Positions 8,364 through 16,378 of a stretch of 64,000 bases of DNA are shown here, one piece after another. The stretch's first letter is position 1. The number at the start of each line of letters is the position of its first letter. The notes under the pieces are model-generated. The model saw only the letters and a program-made list of their open reading frames with translations, was not told the origin of the DNA and made no database searches. The position numbers and the translations under genes are program-made. Origin of the DNA: Microbacterium saccharophilum (lineage in GTDB: Bacteria; Actinomycetota; Actinomycetes; Actinomycetales; Microbacteriaceae); contig NZ_BKAH01000008.1 in the NCBI RefSeq assembly GCF_007992455.1, positions 1 to 64,000 of the forward strand. The letters are read 5' to 3'.

Positions 8364-9872
8364 ATGAGCACCACGATCGACACCACCGCACTCACCGCCA
8401 TCCCGCACGTCGTCGGCGGCCGCCGCGTCACGGCCGACGACCGGGTCGGCCCGGTCTTCAACCCCGCCACCGGCCGTCAGACCGGCGAGGTCGCGCTCGC
8501 GTCGGCCGACTTCGTGCACGAGGCGGCCCGCACCGCGCAGGCCGCGCAGCGCGGCTGGCGCGACACCGGCCTCGGCAAGCGGCAGCAGGTCATGTTCCGG
8601 CTCCGCGAGATCATCTCCACCCGCGCGGAGGAGCTCGCCCGCATCATCACCGCCGAGCACGGCAAGACCGTCGACGACGCGCTCGGCGAGGTGGCCCGAG
8701 GCCTGGAGAACGTCGAGTTCTGCACGAGCCTCATGCACCATCTGAAGGGCGACTACTCCGAGCAGGTGGCCTCCGGCGTCGACGTGCACCAGGTGCGGCA
8801 GCCCGTCGGCGTCGTCGCGTGCATCACGCCGTTCAACTTCCCCGCCATGGTGCCGCTGTGGATGGTGACGACGGCGATCGCCGCCGGCAACGCCGTCATC
8901 CTGAAGCCCTCCGAGCGCGACCCCTCGGCTGCGGTCTGGCTCGCCGAGGCGTTCGCCGAGGCGGGGCTGCCCGACGGCATCCTCAACATCGTGCACGGCG
9001 ACAAGGTGGCCGTCGACGCGATCCTCGACGACCCGATCATCCGCGCCGTCTCGTTCGTCGGGTCGACGCCCATCGCGAAGTACATCTACGCGCGCGCCGC
9101 CGAGAACGGCAAGCGCGTGCAGGCCCTGGGCGGTGCGAAGAACCACATGATCGTGATGCCCGACGCCGACCTCGACGCCGCGGCCGACGCCGCCGTGTCG
9201 GCCGGCTACGGGTCGGCGGGGGAGCGCTGCATGGCCGTGTCCGTCGTCGTGGCGGTCGGCGACGTCGCCGACGCGTTCATCGCGAAGGTGTCCGAGCGCG
9301 TCGGGAAGCTCAAGGTGGGCGACGGCGCCGACCCCGCGAGCGAGATGGGACCCCTCATCACGCGCGACGCACTCGAGCGGGTCACCGGCTTCGTCGCCGG
9401 CGCCGAGGGCGAGGGCGCGCGCGTCGTCGTCGACGGCCGGGACCTCCCCGTGGACGGCGACGGGTTCTTCATCGGGCCGTCGCTCGTCGACGGCGTGCAG
9501 CCCGGCATGCGCGTCTACGACGAGGAGATCTTCGGTCCCGTCCTCTCCGTCGTCCGCGTCGCGAGCTACGACGAGGCCGTCGACCTCATCAACGGCAACC
9601 GGTACGCCAACGGCACCGCCGTGTTCACCCGCGACGGCAAGACCGCCCGGCAGTTCGAGTACGACATCGAGGTCGGCATGGTGGGTATCAACGTGCCGAT
9701 CCCGGTGCCGATCGGGGCGTTCTCCTTCGGCGGCTGGAAGGACTCGCTGTTCGGCGACACGCACATGTACGGGCCGGAGGCGTTCAACTTCTACACCCGC
9801 CGGAAGGTCGTCACGACACGCTGGCCGGAGCCCAGCGAGAGCCAGATCAGTCTCGGGTTCCCCACGCACTAG
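8364..9872 (+). CDS. mmsA: Methylmalonate-semialdehyde dehydrogenase (CoA-acylating)
   Basis: Converts methylmalonate semialdehyde to propionyl-CoA, CO2 and NADH. 502 aa, the standard length. Aldehyde dehydrogenase fold with ITPFNFP at residues 154-160, the catalytic Cys in GSAGERCM (Cys289), and the late signature EEIFGPVLS. Start ATG preceded by GGAGG. It forms an operon with mmsB. No other gene of valine degradation is present nearby, so the earlier steps must be encoded elsewhere. Confidence 0.94.
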   Translation: MSTTIDTTALTAIPHVVGGRRVTADDRVGPVFNPATGRQTGEVALASADFVHEAARTAQAAQRGWRDTGLGKRQQVMFRLREIISTRAEELARIITAEHGKTVDDALGEVARGLENVEFCTSLMHHLKGDYSEQVASGVDVHQVRQPVGVVACITPFNFPAMVPLWMVTTAIAAGNAVILKPSERDPSAAVWLAEAFAEAGLPDGILNIVHGDKVAVDAILDDPIIRAVSFVGSTPIAKYIYARAAENGKRVQALGGAKNHMIVMPDADLDAAADAAVSAGYGSAGERCMAVSVVVAVGDVADAFIAKVSERVGKLKVGDGADPASEMGPLITRDALERVTGFVAGAEGEGARVVVDGRDLPVDGDGFFIGPSLVDGVQPGMRVYDEEIFGPVLSVVRVASYDEAVDLINGNRYANGTAVFTRDGKTARQFEYDIEVGMVGINVPIPVPIGAFSFGGWKDSLFGDTHMYGPEAFNFYTRRKVVTTRWPEPSESQISLGFPTH

Positions 9873-9892
9873 GCTGGCCGCAGGAGGTCACG

Positions 9893-10135
9893 ATGGCTAT
9901 CGCACGACTGCAGGGAGGCCCGCTCGACGGGCAGGTCATTCCGATCGACGACGAGACGCAGGATCGCCTGATCCTGCCGTACAGCGAGACCCAGGTCGTC
10001 TACAGGCGCGACGGGGCGCCGGAGAACACCGGCGAGCACGACGGGCCCACACAGGCCACGTTCCGCTTCCTCGAGGCGCAGGACGACATCGACCCCGAGC
10101 GCGACGAGGCCGACCGGGACGACCGGGGGCTGTGA
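9893..10135 (+). CDS. Small acidic protein of unknown function
   Basis: 80 aa, starting with ATG behind a strong GGAGG ribosome site. It opens with a short region LQGGPLDGQVIPID of the kind seen in small actinobacterial proteins of unknown role, contains the strand-like QVVYRR segment, and ends in a strongly acidic tail (DDIDPERDEADRDDRGL). No signal peptide or membrane segment. Its stop overlaps the GTG start of the CYTH gene (GTGA), so translation of the two is coupled. Confidence 0.75.
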   Translation: MAIARLQGGPLDGQVIPIDDETQDRLILPYSETQVVYRRDGAPENTGEHDGPTQATFRFLEAQDDIDPERDEADRDDRGL

Positions 10136-10800
10136 CCGGCGCGACCGAGCCGACGCGCTCGCTCGAGATCGAGCGCAAGTACGACGTCGACGCCGGCACG
10201 CCGCTGCCGGACTGGCTCGCCCTGCCGGGCATCGCCCGCGTCGGCGACGCCGAGCCACGCGCGCTCGACGCGCGCTACCTCGACACCGCCGACGGCGCGC
10301 TCGCCCGTGCGGCGACAGCGCTCCGCCGCCGCACGGGCGGTCCCGACGCCGGCTGGCACATCAAGCAGTCCACGCCGGAAGGCAAGCACGAGACCCACTG
10401 GCCGCTCGGCGACACCGGTGACGCTGCCGACAGCGCGGACGAGCCGGTCGTCCCGGCCGAGATCGTCGCGGCTCTGGCCGGCATCGCCGCGCCGCCGTTC
10501 CTCGCGCTCGCCCGCATCCGCAACGCCCGCACCGCGTACGCGCTGCGGGACGCGGACGGGGGCCTCGTCGCGGAGTTCGTCGACGATCGCGTCGAGGCGA
10601 CCGACGTCCGCCGCGGTGTCATGGCCTCGTGGCGCGAATGGGAGCTCGAGCTCGGGCCCGCCGCGCCGGCCGACCCTGCCGGTCGCGCCGCGCTGTTCGC
10701 CGCCGCCGACGAGCTCGTCGCGCAGGCGGGCGGCCGTGTCGCGGCATCCGATTCGAAGCTCGCGCGGATCCTCGGCGGCACGGTGCCGACCGCCCCGTAA
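10132..10800 (+). CDS. CYTH domain protein (triphosphate tunnel metalloenzyme)
   Basis: 222 aa. The N-terminal signature ExExK (EIERKYDV, about residues 9-16) and alternating charged strands mark the CYTH/TTM fold, which binds triphosphates with divalent metal. Members include tripolyphosphatases, thiamine triphosphatase and class IV adenylate cyclase, so the substrate cannot be assigned from sequence. There is no fused CHAD domain. GTG start overlapping the previous stop. A strong hairpin follows. Confidence 0.85.
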   Translation: MTGATEPTRSLEIERKYDVDAGTPLPDWLALPGIARVGDAEPRALDARYLDTADGALARAATALRRRTGGPDAGWHIKQSTPEGKHETHWPLGDTGDAADSADEPVVPAEIVAALAGIAAPPFLALARIRNARTAYALRDADGGLVAEFVDDRVEATDVRRGVMASWREWELELGPAAPADPAGRAALFAAADELVAQAGGRVAASDSKLARILGGTVPTAP

Positions 10801-10816
10801 CCCGGGCCCGGAAAGC

Positions 10817-10854
10817 ACTGACGCCGCCCCCGGCTTCGATGGGGCGGCGTCAGT
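10817..10854. terminator. Strong bidirectional terminator after the CYTH gene and lpd
   Basis: Perfect 14-base arms (ACTGACGCCGCCCC at 10817-10830 and its complement at 10841-10854) around a 10-base loop, lying between two convergent genes. No T tract. Confidence 0.75.
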
Positions 10855-10893
10855 CGTGGGAGCCAGGTTACCCTGAGCGCCCGGAGTGCATGC

Positions 10894-12294
<1,401 letters not shown>

Positions 12295-12300
12295 GCCTCC

Positions 12301-12306
12301 AGCCTA
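12301..12306 (-). promoter_or_regulatory. -10 element of lpd, near-leaderless
   Basis: TAGGCT on the minus strand, 6 bases before the lpd ATG. The intervening bases also form a GGAGG-like ribosome site, so it is unclear which mode of initiation is used. Confidence 0.45.
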
Positions 12307-12873
12307 GTCCTCGCGGGAGGGTCGTCTCCGTGCCAGCAGGACGGCGGCGAGGATGCCGGCACCGACGACGATCACGCCACCGCCGATGAGGAGAGGCGTC
12401 GCATCGAACGTCGATCCGTCGCCGCGGGGGGCGTTCGCTGCCTCGCACGTCGCATCCGCGCCGTCGTCGCCGACCAGGAAGGCGAACTCGCCGGAGATCG
12501 GGTGGCTGTCGCTGGAGACCGTCCGCCACAGCACCGTCACGGCGCCCGTCGCCTCGCCGGACAGCGCCTGCGTCACGCGGGTGCCGTCCACGACGGGCGC
12601 GCCGTCGGCGAGAGGCGTGCAGGAGGAGTCCAGCACGGAGACCTCGGTGGCCCCGGCGTCGGTCAGCAGCACGCCGGAGAACGTCAGCGTCAGCGACGCG
12701 GGCAGCGTCTCCACCGTGGTTCCCGCCGCCGGGTCGGTGCCGATGAGCTCATCGTGCGCGAACGCGGGCGAGGCCGTCACCGCCAGCAGGACTCCGAGCA
12801 CGAGACCGGCCAGCGCCGTGGCGCGGCGGCGGGGACGAGGAGCGGGGGAGGTCACCCCAACGAGCCTAGCCAT
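12304..12873 (-). CDS. CopC/YcnJ-type copper-binding surface protein
   Basis: 189 aa. Signal peptide (hydrophobic LAGLVLGVLLAVTASPAFA, about residues 20-38) is followed by mature AHDELIGTDPAAGTTVE, the typical start of CopC domains, whose N-terminal His is a copper ligand. A second His occurs in SSDSHPISGEFAF, as in the family. A Cys pair flanks the domain, and a C-terminal membrane helix ends in ARRRPSRED, so the protein is anchored outside the cell. No fused CopD domain. The ATG at 12873 follows GGAAGG; GTG starts a few residues later are possible. It is divergent from the Met/Cys-rich protein gene. Confidence 0.82.
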   Translation of the reverse strand: MARLVGVTSPAPRPRRRATALAGLVLGVLLAVTASPAFAHDELIGTDPAAGTTVETLPASLTLTFSGVLLTDAGATEVSVLDSSCTPLADGAPVVDGTRVTQALSGEATGAVTVLWRTVSSDSHPISGEFAFLVGDDGADATCEAANAPRGDGSTFDATPLLIGGGVIVVGAGILAAVLLARRRPSRED

Positions 12874-12953
12874 GCCTTCCGGAGGGGCGGCCGCCCGCCT
12901 AGCATGGCGGCAGGCGGGCACGCCGGCCCGCGGCTGACGAGAGCGGGTACGAG

Positions 12954-13367
12954 ATGGACGCGATGATGAGGGACGCCATGTCGAAGGACATGATGTCGAT
13001 GGAGGGCATGCCGGAGATCGACATGGCCGTCATGCAGGCGTGTATGGACGCGTGTGCGGCGTGTGAGCAGGCGTGCGTCGTCTGCTCCGTCCAGATGATG
13101 GACGGGCAGATGATGGACTGCGCGCCGGCGTGCATGAACTGCGCCGACATGTGCAACACGATGATGCGCGCCATGATGCGGATGCAGGGGATGACGCCGG
13201 CATCCCTGATGTCGATGCTCGACGCGTGCATCGCGATGTGTCAGACGTGCATGGACATGTGCATGCCGCACGCCGACATGAGCGCCGTGTGCAAGATGTG
13301 CGCGGACTCCTGCCGGGCCTGCATGGACGCGTGCATGGCGATGAAGAACGCGATGTCGATGGCGTGA
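12954..13367 (+). CDS. Met/Cys-rich four-helix copper-storage-like protein (Csp/DUF326 type)
   Basis: 137 aa containing about 36 Met and 18 Cys, close to 40 percent of residues. The Cys fall in helical spacings (CxxxCxxCxxxC repeated in several blocks, such as CMDACAACEQACVVC and CRACMDAC), which is the layout of the copper storage proteins Csp1/Csp3, whose Cys line the core of a four-helix bundle and bind many Cu(I) ions. No signal peptide is visible, so it resembles the cytosolic Csp3 type. The excess of Met is unusual. ATG at 12954, with no clear ribosome site; TAGCAT at 12900-12905 may be its -10. Divergent from the CopC-like gene, supporting a copper role. The copper function is inferred. 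Confidence 0.75.
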   Translation: MDAMMRDAMSKDMMSMEGMPEIDMAVMQACMDACAACEQACVVCSVQMMDGQMMDCAPACMNCADMCNTMMRAMMRMQGMTPASLMSMLDACIAMCQTCMDMCMPHADMSAVCKMCADSCRACMDACMAMKNAMSMA

Positions 13368-13385
13368 GCCCCGACCGGTCCGCCG

Positions 13386-13733
13386 TCAGCCGAGGCGGAG
13401 CGCGTTGAACTGCCGCGTGCCGACACTCAGCACGTGGTAGCGGGGATGGAACGCGACGGGCGCGCCCGGCTGCACGGCATCCGCCGCGCCCGCCCCGTTC
13501 CAGAGCTCGATCCGCTCGCCGTCCAGCGTGTGGACGATGACCGTGCCGTCGTCGTGCCGCTCGCCCACGAGGGCGTCGACCCACTCGGCCGGCGTCGCGG
13601 AGACGAGCCGGGCCTGGATGAGGTGGACCGCATGACCCGGTGCGAACGTCGAGCAGGCTCCGCCGCGAGCGCACATGCACGCCGCGACCTGACGCACCGG
13701 GGTGGTCGTGAGGCGGCTGGGCTGCGGGGACAC
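13386..13733 (-). CDS. Unknown protein with an N-terminal Cys cluster
   Basis: 115 aa, GTG start at 13733 preceded by AAGGAG at good spacing. Residues 15-40 hold a CMCARGGAC cluster and several His (FAPGHAVH). The rest looks like small beta strands (GTVIVHTLDGERIELWN; PVAFHPRYHVLSVG). I do not recognise a family. It is convergent with the Met/Cys-rich gene, 18 bases away, which hints at a metal-related role without proving it. Confidence 0.6.
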   Translation of the reverse strand: MSPQPSRLTTTPVRQVAACMCARGGACSTFAPGHAVHLIQARLVSATPAEWVDALVGERHDDGTVIVHTLDGERIELWNGAGAADAVQPGAPVAFHPRYHVLSVGTRQFNALRLG

Positions 13734-13832
13734 GGGATGCTCCTTGTGACTGAGCCGGTCGTTTCCGGCTGAGGCGGTCTCGGTAGGGAGAGGCTACGTT
13801 CCGGCCTCGAGCAGGTCACGCCCGCCGACACA

Positions 13833-13849
13833 CGCGGAAACATTCCGCG
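13833..13849. promoter_or_regulatory. Dyad between the Cys-cluster gene and garA
   Basis: CGCGGAA-ACA-TTCCGCG, perfect 7-base arms. Its place between divergent genes suggests an operator. Confidence 0.35.
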
Positions 13850-13869
13850 CACAGCCCGAACCCCCGATT

Positions 13870-13890
13870 CGGCCTCTTCCTCGGAGGCCG
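13870..13890. promoter_or_regulatory. Second dyad upstream of garA
   Basis: CGGCCTC, 7-base loop, GAGGCCG, ending 8 bases before the candidate garA -10 TAGGGT (13899-13904). It may be an operator or a hairpin. Confidence 0.35.
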
Positions 13891-13923
13891 TGATCCGTTA
13901 GGGTGTCAAAGGAGGAGGACACC

Positions 13924-14418
13924 GTGGAGGACAACGCTCGACCCGACGACGACATCCGGCGCGGCGCCGATGGTCGGGGACGTTCCGGATCGTCGGACAC
14001 GACCCAGACATTCGGTCACGACGCCGACCTGTCGTTCATCCCGTTCGGGAGCGACTTGAGTGCTGTCGAGGTCGAAGCCATCGGTGCGCTGCCGTCCCGT
14101 TCCGCCCTGCTGCTGGTCCGCTCCGGCCCGACGGCGGGAGCCCGCTACCTGCTCGACACGGACGTGACCACGGTCGGTCGACACCCGGAGGCCGACATCT
14201 TCTTCGACGATGTCACCGTCTCGCGTCGGCACGCCGAGATCACCCGCACCGGCAACACCTTCGAACTCGTCGACCAGCGCTCCCTCAACGGCACCTACGT
14301 CAACGGGGAGCGGGTCGACCGTGCGGCACTGTCCGACGGGGCCGAGCTGCGCATCGGGAAGTTCCGGCTGAACTTCTTCGTGTCGCCTCTCGACCGCGGC
14401 GCGGTGACCGGAGAGTGA
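13924..14418 (+). CDS. garA: FHA-domain regulator, GarA/OdhI type
   Basis: Small phosphoprotein which, in mycobacteria and corynebacteria, binds and inhibits 2-oxoglutarate dehydrogenase until phosphorylated by Ser/Thr kinases. About 164 aa from GTG 13924, chosen because AAAGGAGGAGG lies directly upstream. The N-terminal tail carries TTQTF at residues 26-30, corresponding to the phosphorylated TT motif of GarA/OdhI. The FHA domain (about 70-150) has GRHPEADIFFDD, SRRHAEI and LNGTYVNG, the phosphothreonine-binding loops. It is the first gene of a garA-ftsR-merR group also found in mycobacteria. ftsR overlaps its stop codon. Confidence 0.88.
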   Translation: MEDNARPDDDIRRGADGRGRSGSSDTTQTFGHDADLSFIPFGSDLSAVEVEAIGALPSRSALLLVRSGPTAGARYLLDTDVTTVGRHPEADIFFDDVTVSRRHAEITRTGNTFELVDQRSLNGTYVNGERVDRAALSDGAELRIGKFRLNFFVSPLDRGAVTGE

Positions 14419-15101
14419 CCCCGGCCGCAGCACCCCGCGGGCGTCCGTCGTCTGCGGGGCACCTCAGCATCGGCCAGGTGCTCGCGCGACTGACGCCCGA
14501 GTTCCCGAATCTCACCAGCAGCAAGCTGCGCTTCCTCGAGGTCCAGGGGATCGTCACGCCGATGCGGACCGAGTCCGGCTACCGCAAGTTCTCGCCCGCC
14601 GATGTGAACCGGCTCCGCGTGGCACTGACGCTGCAGCGCGACCACTACCTGCCGCTCGCGCGCATCCGGGAGTACCTCGAGGAGCACGGCCCCGACGCGG
14701 CCGCCGCACCCGGTGTCCCGGCATCCATCGTGCAGACGGCCCGCCGTTACCACCGCGACGAGCTGCTCAACGCCGCCGGCGCGAAGGCCGGCCTCCTCAA
14801 CGACGCGATCAGCGCAGGCCTCATCACGGCGGCGGAGACGTTCGACGAGCGTGCGCTCGCGCTGCTGCGCACCCTCGTGGCGCTCGACGCCCACGGCATC
14901 CAGCCCCGCCACGTGCGGGGTCTCCGCCAGGCGGCGGAACGCGAGGTCTCGCTCGTCGAGAGCGCGCTCGCGCCGCTGCTGCGCCGGACCGACGCCGCCT
15001 CGCGCGGGCGCGCCGGGGAACTCGCTCCCGAGCTGCTGCGACGGCTCGACGAGGTCCGCGCGAGCTTCGTGCACGCGGCCCTCGAGCGGCTGCTGCCCTG
15101 A
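14415..15101 (+). CDS. ftsR: MerR-family regulator FtsR
   Basis: 228 aa. The N-terminal winged HTH of MerR type (HLSIGQVLARLTPEF...SKLRFLEVQGIV...GYRKFSPADVNRLR, residues 15-75) carries the extended shape of Rv1828 and C. glutamicum FtsR, which activates ftsZ. A C-terminal helical region follows with no metal or drug-binding Cys. The GTG overlaps the garA stop (GTGA), so the two are translationally coupled. A matching dyad-rich leader precedes ftsZ at 46.1 kb in this same window. The assignment rests on gene order plus domain pattern. Confidence 0.82.
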   Translation: MTPAAAPRGRPSSAGHLSIGQVLARLTPEFPNLTSSKLRFLEVQGIVTPMRTESGYRKFSPADVNRLRVALTLQRDHYLPLARIREYLEEHGPDAAAAPGVPASIVQTARRYHRDELLNAAGAKAGLLNDAISAGLITAAETFDERALALLRTLVALDAHGIQPRHVRGLRQAAEREVSLVESALAPLLRRTDAASRGRAGELAPELLRRLDEVRASFVHAALERLLP

Positions 15102-15198
15102 CCGCGCGCGACACGCCGAACGCTCAGAGCGGATGTCGTTGCCGCACCGGCATCCCTCATCTAGCGTTAGAGAACGCCATGACACGCAGGAGGCTCAC

Positions 15199-15744
15199 AT
15201 GAACGCGCATGACGCGCCAGGCGGACAGCCGTTCGCCACCGACCTCCTGTTCACCGACGGCCTGCCGGCCATGGACGACGAGGTGGGCTACCGCGGCGCG
15301 GTCGCCGCCCGCGCGGCCGGCATCACGTACCGTCAGCTGGACTACTGGGCCCGCACCGAGCTCGTCGAGCCCACCGTCCGCGGTGCCAGCGGCTCCGGGT
15401 CGCAGCGGCTGTACGGCTTCCGCGACATCCTCGTGCTCAAGCTCGTCAAGCGGCTCCTCGACACCGGCATCTCGCTGCAGCAGATCCGCACCGCCGTCGA
15501 GCAGCTGCGCGCCGCCGGCATCCGCGACCTCGCCGGCACGACGCTCATGAGCGACGGCGCCTCGGTATACCTGTGCACGTCGAACGACGAGGTCATCGAC
15601 CTCGTCAGCCGCGGCCAGGGCGTCTTCGGCATCGCCGTCGGCAAGGTGCTGCACGAGGTCGAGTCGACGCTGCTGGACTTCGACCCGCAGGCGCCGGACC
15701 CCGTCGACGAACTCGCCGCGCGCCGCTCCGTCAAGACCGCCTGA
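15199..15744 (+). CDS. Second MerR-family regulator (Rv1830-like)
   Basis: 181 aa starting with ATG behind AGGAGG. MerR HTH about residues 30-100: YRGAVAARAAGITYRQLDYWARTELVEP, then QRLYGFRDILVLKLVKRLLDTGISLQQIR. The C-terminal part (DLAGTTLMSDGASVYLCTSNDEVIDLVSRGQGVFGIAVGKV) matches the mycobacterial Rv1830 type. In mycobacteria a DUF151 protein lies between the two MerR genes; here the 97-base gap holds none. Target genes are unknown. Confidence 0.82.
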   Translation: MNAHDAPGGQPFATDLLFTDGLPAMDDEVGYRGAVAARAAGITYRQLDYWARTELVEPTVRGASGSGSQRLYGFRDILVLKLVKRLLDTGISLQQIRTAVEQLRAAGIRDLAGTTLMSDGASVYLCTSNDEVIDLVSRGQGVFGIAVGKVLHEVESTLLDFDPQAPDPVDELAARRSVKTA

Positions 15745-15866
15745 CCCCGCGCCGCCTTCGCCCGGCTCGCCCGGGCGACGCGTCCGCCTGCGGGCCGCGG
15801 GTCTTCGCCCGCGCCGACATCCCTTCGCCCGGTCCGGCACGATCGCCCGCGCTGATTCGTTCGCCC

Positions 15867-15881
15867 GCGCCGATGTGCGGG
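15867..15881. repeat. Core repeat copy 1
   Basis: GCGCCGATGTGCGGG. It heads the first 214-base unit and is followed by the dyad ATCCGCG-ATTTGA-CGCGGAT (15896-15915). Confidence 0.6.
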
Positions 15882-15939
15882 TGTGCGCCGGTCTGATCCG
15901 CGATTTGACGCGGATGAGATTCAGCCCCGATGCTCGACC

Positions 15940-15975
15940 GCGCCGATGTGCGGGTTGAAGAGCTAGGGACCCGCA
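15940..15975. repeat. Core repeat copy 2 with hairpin
   Basis: Core at 15940-15954. TGCGGGT at 15949-15955 can pair with ACCCGCA at 15969-15975. Confidence 0.6.
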
Positions 15976-16080
15976 GTTTGCCCCGGATCAACGCGCCCGA
16001 TCTTCGGCCAGGCTGACACCTCCGCCCGCGGCGACACGCTCGCCCGGGCCGCACCTCCCCCCGCGGCGACACGCTCGCCC

Positions 16081-16115
16081 GCGCCGATGTGCGGGTGTGC
16101 GGCGGTCCGACCCGC
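16081..16115. repeat. Core repeat copy 3 with hairpin
   Basis: Core at 16081-16095. GCGGGT followed 13 bases later by ACCCGC. It starts the second 214-base unit. Confidence 0.6.
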
Positions 16116-16153
16116 GATTCGGCGCGGATGAGATTCGGCCCCGGTGCTCGCTC

Positions 16154-16188
16154 GCGCCGATGTGCGGGTGGAGGAGCGGGGGACCCGC
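16154..16188. repeat. Core repeat copy 4 with hairpin
   Basis: Core at 16154-16168. GCGGGT at 16164-16169 pairs with ACCCGC at 16183-16188. Confidence 0.6.
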
Positions 16189-16259
16189 CGTTTGGCGCGG
16201 ATCAACGCCCCCGATCTTCAGCACGGCTGACACCTCCGCCCGCGGCGACACGCTCGCCC

Positions 16260-16294
16260 GCGCCGATGTGCGGGTGGAGGAGCGTGGCACCCGC
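16260..16294. repeat. Core repeat copy 5 with hairpin
   Basis: Core at 16260-16274. GCGGGT at 16270-16275 pairs with ACCCGC at 16289-16294. This copy begins a truncated third unit near the end of the ParA gene. Confidence 0.6.
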
Positions 16295-16378
16295 CCTTTG
16301 CTGCGGATCCACGCGCGGGCGCGGATGCCGGGCGGCGAGGCACTGGATGCCGGGCGCCGAGGCGCCGACGGCCCGGGG

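Larger units (their letters stand above)
15745..16378. repeat. Gene-free 634-base region built from hairpin repeats
   Basis: The only long gene-free stretch. From about 15861 to 16274 it contains two copies of a unit of roughly 214 bases (starts at 15861 and 16075) with about 80-90 percent visual identity, plus part of a third. The core GCGCCGATGTGCGGG occurs at 15867, 15940, 16081, 16154 and 16260. Several cores open a hairpin: GCGGGT, a 13-14 base loop, then ACCCGC. A second shared block, CCCGCGGCGACACGCTCGCCC, occurs three times (around 16025, 16061 and 16240; the last base group varies). Reading frames here are repeat shadows without family similarity. Confidence 0.75.

Noticed and set aside
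7314-9869. 851-codon open frame antisense to mmsBA
   Set aside because: Same reason: antisense GC shadow of two clear enzymes.
12954-13367. Met-rich frame as a possible artefact of low-complexity DNA
   Set aside because: Cys spacing follows a helical period and the gene is bounded by ordinary intergenic DNA, so a real protein is more likely.
15988-16290. Open frame of 100 codons in the repeat region
   Set aside because: It follows the hairpin repeats in all copies and shows no start signal or family similarity; better explained as repeat DNA.
15861-16294. CRISPR-like array
   Set aside because: Repeat spacing is irregular (73-141 bases), the sequences between cores are themselves repeated, and no cas gene is nearby.
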